Source: Rhodobacter sp. (GTDB lineage Bacteria; Pseudomonadota; Alphaproteobacteria; Rhodobacterales; Rhodobacteraceae). Taken from it: a stretch of 64,000 bases of DNA. Under the pieces are notes generated by a model. That model was not told where the DNA came from. It saw only the letters and a list, made by a program, of their open reading frames with translations, and ran no database searches. The stretch spans positions 248,001 through 312,000 of the forward strand of contig JADJAB010000001.1 of the NCBI GenBank assembly GCA_016704435.1, written 5' to 3'. This document shows, piece by piece, positions 44,759 through 54,016 of this stretch (within the stretch, counting starts at the first letter, position 1; each line of letters begins with the position of its first letter). Both the position numbers and the translations under genes were made by a program.

Positions 44759-46365
44759 GCCGGTGCCTCCGCGCCGGGCAGATGCGGGATCGCTGCGATC
44801 AGTTCGCGGGTGTATCCTTGGCGCGGCGTGTCGAACACCTGCGCCACCTGACCCGTTTCAACGATCTGGCCGGCGCGCATGACCATGACCCGGTCGCACA
44901 GCCGGCGGATCACACCCAGATCGTGCGAGATGAAGATCATCGAAAGCCCCCGCTCTGCCTGAAGCCGTGACAGCAGGTCCAGCACCTGCGCTTGCAGAGT
45001 GACGTCCAGGGCCGATGTCACCTCGTCCGCAATCAGCACCGCAGGCTCCAGCGCCAGCGCACGCGCGATGGCGACGCGCTGGCACTGCCCGCCCGACAGC
45101 TCCCATGGCAGCCGAGTGCCCAGATCGGGTGAGAGATCGACCTCGGCCATAAGCTCGGTGACGCGTGCGCCGATACGGCCGGACGACACCAGGCGGTGGC
45201 GGCGGAGCGGTTCGGCGATCGATTGTTCGACGGTGAGTCGTGGGCTCAGTGCCTCGTAGGGGTGCTGATAGATCATCTGCACCTGTCGAAGATAGGTCAC
45301 GCGGTTTCGCCCGGCGGGCTGCACCGGCTGGCCGAGGTGGCGGATCGTTCCAGCTTGGGCGCGGTTGAGGCCGACCAATGCGCGCGCCAGCGTGCTCTTG
45401 CCCGACCCGCTTTCGCCGACGATCCCCAGCACCTCGCCCTTGCGCAGCGTCAGGTCGGCCCCGTCCAGCGCCACAAAGCCGCCGGTCCGGCCAGACAGCC
45501 AGTCCGACAGGCTGCGACGGCCGAAACGCACGCTCAGGCCCGTCGCCGCCAGCACCTCGGGGGCTCCCGCAGGCAGCGCGCGGGGCGGCCGGGGCGGCAG
45601 CCGGTCGGGGTGGGAAGCCAGCAGGCGGCGGGTGTAGTCGTGCACTGGCGCTGTGACAATCCGGTTCACCGTCCCTTCCTCGACCACCTCGCCGTTCCGC
45701 ATGACCAGCAACCGGTCGCAGACCCTCGCGACCGCGCCCAGATCATGGCTGACGAAGATCATCGCCAATCCGCGGTCGGCGCGCAGGCTGTTGAGCAGGT
45801 CCAGCACCCCCTTCTGCACCGTGGCGTCAAGCGCCGTCGTCGGTTCGTCGGCGATCAGCACGTCGGGTTCGCAGGCCAGCGCGCCGGCGATCATTGCCCG
45901 CTGTTTCATCCCGCCGGACAGCTCATGTGGCCAGGCATCTGCCCAGCGCCGCGGATCGGGGATGCGCACCTGATCCAGCAGCCGCACCACCTCTTCGGCC
46001 AGCGCCTTGCCCGAAAGCCCGCGATGCCGTCGCAGGGTCTGGCCAACCTGATCGCCGATCCGCATCAGCGGGTCGAGGTGCGAGGCCGGGCTTTGGAAGA
46101 TCATCCCGATCCGCCGTCCGCGCAGCGCGTCCAGCGCATCCTCGCGCAGAGCGGTGACCTCCTGGCCATCGAAGGCGACACTGCCGGTCACCCGCGCGCT
46201 TGCGGGCAGAAGGCGCAGCAGCGCCCGGCAGGTGACGGACTTGCCCGAACCGCTTTCGCCGACAATTCCCAGTGCCTCGCCCTGCGCCAGATCGAAGCTG
46301 ACGCCCGAGGCGGCGATGACCGGGCCGAACGTGACCGTCAAATCCCTTACGGACAGAAGTGTCAT
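44755..46365 (-). CDS. ABC transporter, fused double ATP-binding protein (peptide family)
   Basis: This 536-residue protein holds two complete ATPase domains. First: Walker A VGESGSGKSVTCRALLRL near residue 36, signature ELSGGMKQRAMIAGALA, Walker B VLIADEPTTALDAT. Second: Walker A VGESGSGKSTLARALVGL near 325, signature ELSGGQCQRVAIARALA and Walker B VLIADEVTSALDVT (V replaces the usual P). Fused DppD-DppF-like proteins energise family-5 importers. Its start overlaps the permease stop as ATGA, and its own stop overlaps the RpiR start. Confidence 0.9.
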   Translation of the reverse strand: MTLLSVRDLTVTFGPVIAASGVSFDLAQGEALGIVGESGSGKSVTCRALLRLLPASARVTGSVAFDGQEVTALREDALDALRGRRIGMIFQSPASHLDPLMRIGDQVGQTLRRHRGLSGKALAEEVVRLLDQVRIPDPRRWADAWPHELSGGMKQRAMIAGALACEPDVLIADEPTTALDATVQKGVLDLLNSLRADRGLAMIFVSHDLGAVARVCDRLLVMRNGEVVEEGTVNRIVTAPVHDYTRRLLASHPDRLPPRPPRALPAGAPEVLAATGLSVRFGRRSLSDWLSGRTGGFVALDGADLTLRKGEVLGIVGESGSGKSTLARALVGLNRAQAGTIRHLGQPVQPAGRNRVTYLRQVQMIYQHPYEALSPRLTVEQSIAEPLRRHRLVSSGRIGARVTELMAEVDLSPDLGTRLPWELSGGQCQRVAIARALALEPAVLIADEVTSALDVTLQAQVLDLLSRLQAERGLSMIFISHDLGVIRRLCDRVMVMRAGQIVETGQVAQVFDTPRQGYTRELIAAIPHLPGAEAPA

Positions 46366-47168
46366 GCCCGCAACCTCAGCCAGCGCGCCAATCCGTCGCC
46401 GATCAGCGCGAAACCGACGCCGATCATAACCATCGCAAGGCCGGGAAAGAAGGCGATCCACCAGGCGGTCGAGATGTAGAACGACCCTTCGGCGATCATG
46501 ATGCCCCATTCCGGCGTGGGCGGCGGCGCGCCCATGCCCAGGAACCCGAGCGCGGCGCCAAACAGGATGACCAGCGTGATGTCGGTCATCATGTAGACGA
46601 CGACAGGCGACAGGGCATTGGGCAGGACATGGCGGGCCAGGATATAGGGATGCGAAAAGCCCATGGTGCGAGCGGCCAGCACGAATTCCGATTGGCGCAG
46701 CACCAATGCTTCGGCGCGGGCCAGCCGCGCGTAGCCGATCCAGCCGACAAGGGCGAGGGCGATGAAATAGTTTTCGATCCCCGGCCCAAGGACGGCGACG
46801 ATTGCCAGCACCAGCACGAAGAACGGGAATGGCACCGCGACATCGACCAGACGCATCGCCAGCGCATCGACCCAGCCGCCGAAATAGCCGGCGACAAGGC
46901 CGATGGTCATACCGATCGCCATCGGCGCCAGAACGCCAAGCAATCCGATGTAGAGCGCATACCGGGTGCCATAGACGACGCGGCTGAACACGTCGCGCCC
47001 CGTGTTGTCGGTGCCGAAGTAGTTCGCGTCGCCGGGCGGCTGCAGGAGGGCCTCGAAGTTGATGGCGATGGGATCATGCGTCGCAAGAAACGGCGCGGCC
47101 AGCGCCACAAGGCCCCATGCGGCGACTATGGCGATGCCTGCCACCAGCAGCGCGGGGGCGCGCCTCAT
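46362..47168 (-). CDS. ABC transporter permease (DppC type), second importer
   Basis: The product is 268 residues with about six helices. Recognisable: ATHDPIAINFEALLQPPGDA, YFGTDNTGRDVFSRVVYGTR and the coupling loop EFVLAARTMGFSHPYILARH near residue 165, then LGFLGMGAPPPTPEWGIMIA. It is shorter at the N-terminus than most relatives. The start overlaps the upstream permease stop (ATGA). Confidence 0.9.
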   Translation of the reverse strand: MRRAPALLVAGIAIVAAWGLVALAAPFLATHDPIAINFEALLQPPGDANYFGTDNTGRDVFSRVVYGTRYALYIGLLGVLAPMAIGMTIGLVAGYFGGWVDALAMRLVDVAVPFPFFVLVLAIVAVLGPGIENYFIALALVGWIGYARLARAEALVLRQSEFVLAARTMGFSHPYILARHVLPNALSPVVVYMMTDITLVILFGAALGFLGMGAPPPTPEWGIMIAEGSFYISTAWWIAFFPGLAMVMIGVGFALIGDGLARWLRLRA

Positions 47169-48103
47169 GCTGAAACCCTCGGGTCAAGCCGGGCGGCGAT
47201 CAGATCGGTGGCCAGCATGACCAGGATTGTCGTCAGGGCAAAGACCAGCGTCGCCCCCTGAACCACATAGTAGTCGCGCGCCAGGATGGATTCGACCATC
47301 AGCTTGCCCATGCCCGGCACGGCATAGACCGACTCGACGATGACGCTGCCGCCAAGCAGGTAGGCAACGATGATCCCGAAGAGGTTGACTGTCGGCAAGA
47401 GCGAGTTCGGAAACACATGCGCGCGAAACACCGCGCGCCTGCCCAGCCCCTTGGACAGGCCGGTTGTAACATAGTCGCGCCCCATCTCGTCCAGCAAGGC
47501 CGCGCGCAGGTTGCGGACAAGGATCGGAACCACCCAGATTGCCGTCGAAAGCGCTGGCAGGAACAGGTGGTGCAAATGCTCAAGCGGTGTGTCGCCAAAG
47601 CCCGAGACCGGAAACCATTTCAGCGTCACGCCAAAGAAGCGCGACAGCAGCAGCGCCAGCCAGAACACCGGCACGGCAAGGCCCAGAACCCCCAGAAGCC
47701 GGATGGCCTGGTCCGCAAGCCCGCCCTGGTTGCGGGCCGAAACGACGGCCAGCGCCACCACGGGCGGCAGGCTGAGCACGATGGTGTAGAGAACCAGGAA
47801 CAGCGTCACCGGGTAATGGCTGGCAATCAGCTCTGTCACCGGCACCCGATAGCGCAGCGACGCGCCCATGTCGCCTTGGAGAAGGTTCTTCAGATAGACC
47901 AGATACCGCGTCAGGATCGGTTCATCCAGACCATAGCGTTCTCGGATAACCGCGATGATCTCGGGCGTGGCGCGGTCGCCGACCAGAAGGCGCACCGGAT
48001 CACCCGGCGAGGCCGCCATCAGGACGAAGGTGACAAGGCTGACGCCCAGCAGGACAGGAAGCGCCTGAACGAGACGCGCCAGGATCAGGCGCAAGAGCGG
48101 CAT
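47165..48103 (-). CDS. ABC transporter permease (DppB type), second importer
   Basis: The product is 312 residues starting MPLLRLILARLVQALPVLLG at ATG 48103, with GGAAAGG seven bases upstream. Seen: VLMAASPGDPVRLLVGDRAT, YLKNLLQGDMGASLRYRVPV and the coupling loop EMGRDYVTTGLSKGLGRRAV near 205. It pairs with the following permease. A strong stem-loop separates it from the binding-protein gene. Confidence 0.9.
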   Translation of the reverse strand: MPLLRLILARLVQALPVLLGVSLVTFVLMAASPGDPVRLLVGDRATPEIIAVIRERYGLDEPILTRYLVYLKNLLQGDMGASLRYRVPVTELIASHYPVTLFLVLYTIVLSLPPVVALAVVSARNQGGLADQAIRLLGVLGLAVPVFWLALLLSRFFGVTLKWFPVSGFGDTPLEHLHHLFLPALSTAIWVVPILVRNLRAALLDEMGRDYVTTGLSKGLGRRAVFRAHVFPNSLLPTVNLFGIIVAYLLGGSVIVESVYAVPGMGKLMVESILARDYYVVQGATLVFALTTILVMLATDLIAARLDPRVSA

Positions 48104-48120
48104 GCGGGACCTTTCCGGAC

Positions 48121-48152
48121 GCGGGGCGCGGGACAGATCACCCGCGCCGCGC
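48121..48152 (-). promoter_or_regulatory. Intercistronic stem-loop between binding-protein and permease genes, second importer
   Basis: Eight consecutive G-C pairs closing an 8-base loop, one mismatch, then three more pairs (arms 48121-48132 and 48141-48152). It lies between the binding protein stop and the permease start, as in the first importer. No T tract follows. Likely role: stabilising the upstream message or tuning stoichiometry. Confidence 0.65.
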
Positions 48153-48161
48153 AAACATGGA

Positions 48162-49658
48162 TCATTTGGTAAAGCGGGTCTCTTCCAGCGTCCATTGCAG
48201 CGCGGGGGTCAGGCGCAGGCCCTCGATCCGGCTGGAATAGGCGTTGGTGAAAGGGGCATACCACAGGGGTACCTGCGACACTTCGCTGACCGTGATCTCC
48301 TGGATCTCGCGATACATCGCGCCGCGCTTTTCGGGGTCGAGTTCGCGCAAAGCCGCTTCGGTCAGCTCATCCACGCGCGGGTTGTTGTAGTTCGTGTAAT
48401 ACGAATTGTTCCCGCAAGAGCCGCACAGAGCCCAACGTGCGGCCAGATCGGGGTCCATCGTCTCGTTGTACCACCAGGATGCGGTGATGTTGTAGTCACC
48501 GCCCACCAGCCTGTCCCACCACAGGCCGGTATCCACGGGTTCGGCTTTGGTCATGAAACCTACCGCGTCCCATTGCGCCTTGAGGAGGGTCATCAACTGG
48601 GCGGAATCGGGCGGGGCCAGCATCACGATTTCGGTGCCGACAAGGCCCTTTTCCTCAAGGATGGCACGGGCCGCGGCCGGGTCGTAGGGCTGCCCTTCAA
48701 GATCGGCGGCATAGAAGGCCAGGGCTTCGGGCAGGGTGCTGTTGGCAGCCTTGGCCATCCCGAGGCTGATCGCCTTGGCAATTGCCTGACGGTCCAGCGC
48801 CATGGCGGCAGCGCGGCGCACGTCGGCATCGTCGAAGGGCGGTTTGGTGTGGTTAGGAAGCACGACATAGATGACCGTCGACGGCTCCAGCGGAACAGCG
48901 ACGTCATCGGCCGCGTCAACTTCGGCGACCTGGGCATAGGGCACGGCGCGCACCGCCTCGACCTCACCTGCCAGGATCATCGAGGCACGGGCGTTGGAAT
49001 CCGACACTTCGATCAGCTCGGCCCCGGCAACCAGCGGATAGCCCTCGCGCCAGTAGTTCGGGTTTGCGGCCAGGATCAGGCGGTCATTGGGGCGCCATTC
49101 CTGCACCATGAAGGGCCCCGAGGATAGCGGGCTGGCCGCAAAGGCATCGGCGCCGCGGGCGTCGACATCGGCCTTGGAGACGATGCCGGCGTTGAATATT
49201 TCCATGTAGTCGAGCATCGGTCCTGCCGGATACTCCAGCCGCAACTCAACCGTGTCGGCATCCACCGCCACCACTTCGGAAAGGGCGGCATAAGCGGCCG
49301 GGTAGGCGCTTTCGGGATCCTTGGCCACACGGTTCAGGCTGAAGGCCACGTCCTCGGCGGTCAAAGGAGACCCATCCGAGAACTTCGCCGCGCGCAGCTC
49401 GAACGTATAGGTCAGGCCGTCGTCGGACACGGCCCAGCTTTCTGCAAGGGCCGGTTGCAGCGCGCCGGTCTCGTCGCGGCGCAACAGCCGGGCATAGAGC
49501 TGGCCGAAAGCCTCGATATTGCCAGCTGCCGCCGAGCGGATCGGATCCAGCGTCGTCACCGGGTTGGGCGACGCGATCCGGACGATGTCCTGCGCCGTTG
49601 CGGCGCTGGCCAGCAGCACGGCGGCGGTGATCGCCGCCGGGAGTTGAAGTCTTTCCAT
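48162..49658 (-). CDS. ABC transporter substrate-binding protein, family 5, second importer
   Basis: The product is 498 residues with a signal peptide (MERLQLPAAITAAVLLASAA, cleavage near ATAQ). I start at ATG 49658 because GGGGAAA lies six bases upstream; the ATG five codons earlier overlaps that site. Family 5 pattern: IVRIASPNPVTTLDPIRSAA, LAESWAVSDDGLTYTFELRA, and AANPNYWREGYPLVAGAELI. Two Cys in ALCGSCGNNSYY near residue 420 could form a disulfide. It binds a peptide or similar solute in the periplasm. Confidence 0.9.
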   Translation of the reverse strand: MERLQLPAAITAAVLLASAATAQDIVRIASPNPVTTLDPIRSAAAGNIEAFGQLYARLLRRDETGALQPALAESWAVSDDGLTYTFELRAAKFSDGSPLTAEDVAFSLNRVAKDPESAYPAAYAALSEVVAVDADTVELRLEYPAGPMLDYMEIFNAGIVSKADVDARGADAFAASPLSSGPFMVQEWRPNDRLILAANPNYWREGYPLVAGAELIEVSDSNARASMILAGEVEAVRAVPYAQVAEVDAADDVAVPLEPSTVIYVVLPNHTKPPFDDADVRRAAAMALDRQAIAKAISLGMAKAANSTLPEALAFYAADLEGQPYDPAAARAILEEKGLVGTEIVMLAPPDSAQLMTLLKAQWDAVGFMTKAEPVDTGLWWDRLVGGDYNITASWWYNETMDPDLAARWALCGSCGNNSYYTNYNNPRVDELTEAALRELDPEKRGAMYREIQEITVSEVSQVPLWYAPFTNAYSSRIEGLRLTPALQWTLEETRFTK

Positions 49659-49842
49659 GTCGGTTTTCCCCATTGATTCGGTCTGGCTATTGGGGGAATA
49701 ATAACATTGATAAGCTCAAGTGGTAGATATCAAACATCAGGGCGATCATGACAGCCAACGAAGTTGCCCGGGGGGCAGACGTCCCAAGCGGAAGGGCCCC
49801 TCGGGATTGCCAGCGCATCGCGTTCCGTCTGAGGAGTGTGCC

Positions 49843-50895
49843 ATGACCGTGATCGATTGCACCGGGGATGGGTTGGCCCGCGGCCGCGCCCATGGCGAGG
49901 CGGCGCGCGCGGCGATCGGAACGGCAATAGAGGCCTGGGCCAAGGCGACCTTGCCCGATGCGAGCGGAGATATTGTCGACTATGCGAGGGGCCTTGTCGC
50001 ACGCACCGGACTGTTGGCGGCGATGGGGCGGCATATGCCCGACCTGCTGGCCGAGATAGGCGGCATCGCCGAAGGCGCCGGTCAGCCATTCGATCTGGTC
50101 GCGGCGCTGAACCTGATGGATGAACAGTGGTGGTACGACCTGAGGCGGGCGTCGCCAAAGGATGATGGGCCAGGGTGTTCGCTTCTGGCCTGTCCTGACG
50201 GCAATGGGATGGTGCTGGCCCAGACCATGGACCTGCCCGCCTTCATGGACGGCAGCCAGCTGATCCTGCGTCTGCGGCCGGATCAGGGTCCGTCAAGCGT
50301 GGTGCTGTCCTCGGCCGGGATGATCGGCCTTGTTGGTGTCAACGCGGCCGGGGTGGCAGTCTGTGTGAATACTCTGCTGATGTTGCGCCACAACGCCAAT
50401 GGGGTGCCTGTCGCAGCGGTGGTGCGGCATTTGCTGGCGCAACCCACGGCCGCTGCGGCGCGCGCGGCCCTGCTTGTCCTGCCGCACGCATCTGGTCAGC
50501 ACTACGCCGTGGCAGACCGGAGCGGCGCAACGGGGCATGAATGCTCGGCCGCCGGTTGTGCGCCGGTTGCGCTGGCGCAGGGGGGCGCTTTGCTGCACAC
50601 CAATCACCCGGTCGCCAGCGCGGATCTGGACACCAAGGCGATGGAATTGCTGGAGGAATTCGGCAGCAACGACCGGTCGCGCGAACGCTTGGGAAAATTG
50701 ACAGACTGGGCGGCTGCCGTCGGGCCGTTGCCAGAGCTGTTCCGGACGGCGCCGGTCTGCGTCCGCCCGCAGGGACGACATAACGGGCAGACATTCGGTG
50801 CAGTGCAGTTCCGTCTGGCGGACCGTGTCACCGCCAGCCTGTGTACCGGCCGACCAGACCTGACCCCGTGGCAGGATGTAGCGCTGCCGGCGTGA
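49843..50895 (+). CDS. C45-family autoproteolytic acyltransferase/hydrolase
   Basis: The product is 350 residues starting MTVIDCTGDGLARGRAHGEA, with GAGGAG six bases before ATG. The family, known from isopenicillin acyltransferase, is an N-terminal-nucleophile hydrolase that cleaves itself at a Gly-Cys bond. Here Cys112 in KDDGPGCSLLACPDG is the expected nucleophile. Supporting blocks are LAQTMDLPAFMDG, VNAAGVAVCVNTLLM and ALLHTNHPVA. The enzyme hydrolyses or transfers acyl-amide groups. It is divergent from the second importer operon, so the imported solute may be its substrate. The N-terminal segment has no export signal. Confidence 0.8.
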   Translation: MTVIDCTGDGLARGRAHGEAARAAIGTAIEAWAKATLPDASGDIVDYARGLVARTGLLAAMGRHMPDLLAEIGGIAEGAGQPFDLVAALNLMDEQWWYDLRRASPKDDGPGCSLLACPDGNGMVLAQTMDLPAFMDGSQLILRLRPDQGPSSVVLSSAGMIGLVGVNAAGVAVCVNTLLMLRHNANGVPVAAVVRHLLAQPTAAAARAALLVLPHASGQHYAVADRSGATGHECSAAGCAPVALAQGGALLHTNHPVASADLDTKAMELLEEFGSNDRSRERLGKLTDWAAAVGPLPELFRTAPVCVRPQGRHNGQTFGAVQFRLADRVTASLCTGRPDLTPWQDVALPA

Positions 50896-50914
50896 CATCG
50901 GCGGGACCAAGCGC

Positions 50915-51160
50915 GGCTGTGGGTTCGTCCATGATCAGGATCCGCGACCTGAACTGCACGGCGCGGGCGATGGCCGCGGTCTGGCGTTGCCCGCTGGAAT
51001 GATCGCGAACCGGCAGATCGACCGGGACGAACCGCAGGTTCAGCCGCCGGATCACCCGATCCGCCGCATCGCGAATGGTCTGGCTGTCCATCACCGGCCA
51101 GGCGACGGGGTAGCGGATTATCTGCCACTGGTCGCCGTCATGGCCCGCGCGCTGAAGCTG
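50915..51160 (-). pseudogene. Sugar-type ABC ATPase fragment
   Basis: The minus-strand text IRDAADRVIRRLNLRF, PVRDHSSGQRQTAAIARAVQ and FRSRILIMDEPTAALGPAD is the signature and Walker B region of a monosaccharide-type ABC ATPase (LSGGQRQ changed to HSSGQRQ). The Walker A part is missing, and the end runs into the C-terminal coding region of the C45 gene on the other strand. It is a remnant cut at both ends. Confidence 0.7.
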
Positions 51161-51200
51161 AAGCATGTGCGTCAAGCGCCAAGCCTTGCGACAGTCGCGA

Positions 51201-52255
51201 TCAGACCAGTGCGATGAAATCGCCGGAGGCGATGTTCAGCGTGACCTTGGTGCCGACGGGGGGGGGCGGGCTGTCGGGGCGGTTGAACATGTCAACCGAG
51301 ACCTCGGTGCCGCCTGCATCTGCCTTGATCCGGATCACCGAACCCATGAAGGCCACGGCGGTGATTGTGGCGGCAAGGGCGACGTTGTGGCCGGGCTCGG
51401 CAGCCAGATGCACCGCTTCGGGGCGCAGAGCCAGGGCGATGGTCTGGCCCTTTGCCGCAGCAATCGGTTGGCCGATGCTGAAGCTGGTGTCACCCAGTTG
51501 CACTTGGCCGGTATCGGGGGCCTGAACGGTGGCGTCAAAGGTGCTCAGAATGCCGACAAAATCTGCCACGAATTTGGTGGTCGGGCGGTTGTAGATCTGG
51601 AACGGCTCGCCCACCTGCTCGGCCACGCCGCCGTTCATCACCACCACGCGGTCGGACATCGACAGCGCCTCTTCCTGGTCGTGGGTCACGAAGATGGTGG
51701 TGATGCCGAGGCGCTTCTGGATCTCGCGGATCTCGCCGCGCAGGGAAACGCGGATCTTGGCATCCAGCGCGGACAGCGGTTCGTCCAGCAGCAGAACACG
51801 CGGGCGCACGGCCAGCGCGCGGGCCAGCGCGACGCGCTGTTGCTGGCCGCCCGAGAGCTGGAACGGAAAGCGGTTGCCAAGGGTGGGCAGGCCGATCAGC
51901 TCCAGCATCTCGCGCACGGTGGCGGTGCTTCGGCCCGCGGCTTGCCGGCGACCTTCAGGCCAAAGCCCACGTTCTGCGCCACCGTCAGGTTCGGAAACAG
52001 CGCGTAGGACTGAAACACCATGCCGATGTTGCGCTGGTTGGGGCGCAGGGTAGTGACGTCTTGCCCGTCGATCGCGATGGCGCCGCCCGAGGGCGTCTCG
52101 AAGCCTGCGACCATGCGCAGGACCGTGGTCTTGCCGCAGCCCGAGGGGCCGAGCAGCGAGATGAACTCTCCCTTTTCGATCGACAGGTTGAAATCCTTGA
52201 CCACGCGATTGGCGCCAAAGGATTTTTCCAGACGCTGGATTTCCAGATAAGACAT
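51201..52255 (-). CDS. ABC transporter ATP-binding protein, PotA/UgpC type (one frameshift)
   Basis: Two frames join near 51937 (one base missing) to give about 351 residues. Seen: Walker A LLGPSGCGKTTVLRMVAGFE near 37, the loop GMVFQSYALFPNLTV, signature QLSGGQQQRVALARALA, Walker B VLLLDEPLSALDAK, FVTHDQEEALSMSDRVVVMN and a C-terminal TOBE-like regulatory domain. The ATG at 52255 shares its first base with the permease stop (TGATG). It energises the family-1 solute importer encoded upstream. A nine-G run at 51258-51266 is in frame (PPPP). Confidence 0.85.
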
Positions 52256-53038
52256 CAATTCTGCGCCCGTGTGTGTTTGGAAAAGCGGGTGACAAGCTGG
52301 ATCAACCCCATGCAGGCCCAGGTGATCACGAAGGCGATCGCGGCCAGGGCGGGGGGCTCATAAGCGCGGTTTGCGCCCAGAAGCTGCATGTAGGGGCCGA
52401 AGGCCGGGCGGTTCAGCAGCGCCGCCATGGTGAATTCGCCGATCACGATGGCGAAGGTCAGGAAGGCGCCCGACAGGATCGCCACCAGCACATTCGGCAA
52501 GATGACGCGCGCCAGGATGGTGATCCAGCCGGCACCGAGACTCTGCGCCGCCTCGGTCAGGGTGGCGACGTCGATGGTGCGCAGGCCGGTATCGACGGCG
52601 CGGTACATGTAGGGCAGTGACAGCGTGGCATAGCCCATCATCAGAAGGATATTGGTCCCCATCGGCGTGCCGGTCAGCGGCAGCCAGCTGGAGGTGTTGT
52701 AGAGCCGGATATAGCCGAACACGATCACGATGGCCGGGATGACCAGCGGCAGAAGGGTGATGAACTCGATATAGGGACGGGCCTGCGGCAGCTTCAGCCG
52801 CACCCAGATAGGCGGTCGGCACCACCAGCAGCACGCCGAAGACGATGGTCGCCAGCGCCATCACCACCGAATAGCCGAAAGTTGCCTGGAACTGCGGATC
52901 TTCAAGAACTTTGACATAGGCGTCAAAGGAATAGACGCCGCGCCGCATCTTCATCGAGAATTCGACCATCCCCGCCAGGGGCAGGAAGAAATACAGAAGC
53001 CCGAAGATCAGGGCGGACCAAGACAGGAAGCGGATCAT
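52255..53038 (-). CDS. ABC transporter permease, PotC type (one frameshift)
   Basis: Starts at ATG 53038 (MIRFLSWSALIFGLLYFFLP). An extra base near 52803-52808 breaks VPTAYWVRLKLPQARPYIEF; the total of 784 bases is one more than a multiple of three, as expected. About 260 residues with six helices. The coupling loop reads LTEAAQSLGAGWITILARVI near residue 170. Start overlaps the preceding permease stop (ATGA). Confidence 0.82.
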
Positions 53039-53930
53039 TTCAGCCACCTCTCGGACCGCGCGCGCAGCCAGATGTAGATGGCATTCGCGATGCCGGTGAT
53101 GACGATCATGCCGAAGGCCAGCGCATAGCCCAGATGCGGGTTGCCCAGAACGTCGCCCCGGATCTGGGCGAAAAGCTTGATCGGCACGATGTTCAGCGAC
53201 GAGCCCGGTCAGCGCAAAGGCGGTGGCCATCGCGCCAAAGGCATTGGCGAAGAGCAGCGCGAAGGTGCCGAGCAGCGTCGGAAACAGGATCGGCAGCGCC
53301 ACCATGCGCCAGTATTGTGCGCCAGTGGCGCCCAGAACCGACGCCGCCTCGCGCCATTCGCGTTTCAGCCCGTCAATCGCAGGGGTGATGATCAGGATCA
53401 TCAGCGGGATCTGGAAGAACAGATAGGTGACGACCAACCCCCAGAAGGACAGCAGGTTGAACCCCATGGCGCGCAGGTTGATGCCGAACTGGGTTTTCAG
53501 GTAGATCGTGATCAGACCGGCCGGCCCCAGCGTGGCGATGAAGGCAAAGGCCAAGGGCACGCCGGCAAAGTTCGAGGCCACGCCGGAAAAGGTCAGCAGC
53601 GGCCCGCGCACCCATTTCGGCAACCCGCCCAGGACCATGCCCGCGGCCATGGCAAAGCCGATCAGGCAGCCCAAGGCCGCCGCAATCAGCGAAAGCTTGA
53701 TCGAGGTGATGTAAGAGGCGCGGATCGGGCGGTATTCAGATCGGCAATGTTTTGAAAGGTGAAGCCGCCGTCAGGCGTCTGGAACGCGCCGACGACGATC
53801 TTCATCGTCGGCAAGATCAGGAAGAGCAGCGCAAAGATCAGGAACGGCAGCAGGCCCAACCAGTGCAGCGGCAGCCGTCGGGCTTTGGGCCCAGCTGGCC
53901 GGAGCCATTGCCTGGGTTCTTTGGCGGCAT
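53035..53930 (-). CDS. ABC transporter permease, PotB type (three frameshifts)
   Basis: ATG 53930 has GGGGAA six bases upstream. The frame breaks near 53885-53925 (after MPPKNPGNGSGQLGP), at the G run 53727-53729 (one base lost) and at the C run 53204-53206 (one base gained). The net length of 896 bases fits exactly with these three changes. Restored text includes LPLHWLGLLPFLIFALLFLI, RASYITSIKLSLIAAALGCL, FKxAASVLGATGAQYW-type coupling loop (seen as EWREAASVLGATGAQYWRMV) and AIYIWLRARSERWLK at the end. It is about 298 residues long. Confidence 0.75.
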
Positions 53931-53977
53931 TGAGGGTTCCCCGGACTTTTCTGGTCAGGCATCTCCGGCCCTGGAGT

Positions 53978-54004
53978 GCCCCGCCCCCGCCAAGGGGGCA
54001 GGGC
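53978..54004 (-). promoter_or_regulatory. Intercistronic stem-loop between binding-protein and permease genes, third importer
   Basis: An 11-base stem (GCCCTGCCCCC / GGGGGCGGGGC on the coding strand, one T-G pair) with a 5-base loop lies between the stop of the binding-protein gene and the start of the first permease gene. It is the third case of the same placement in this window. Confidence 0.65.
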
Positions 54005-54016
54005 GACTGCGCGTGC

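Noticed and set aside
51258..51266. A run of nine G as another sequencing artefact
   Set aside because: It is in frame and encodes a proline run in a linker of the ATP-binding protein; the frame continues correctly on both sides.
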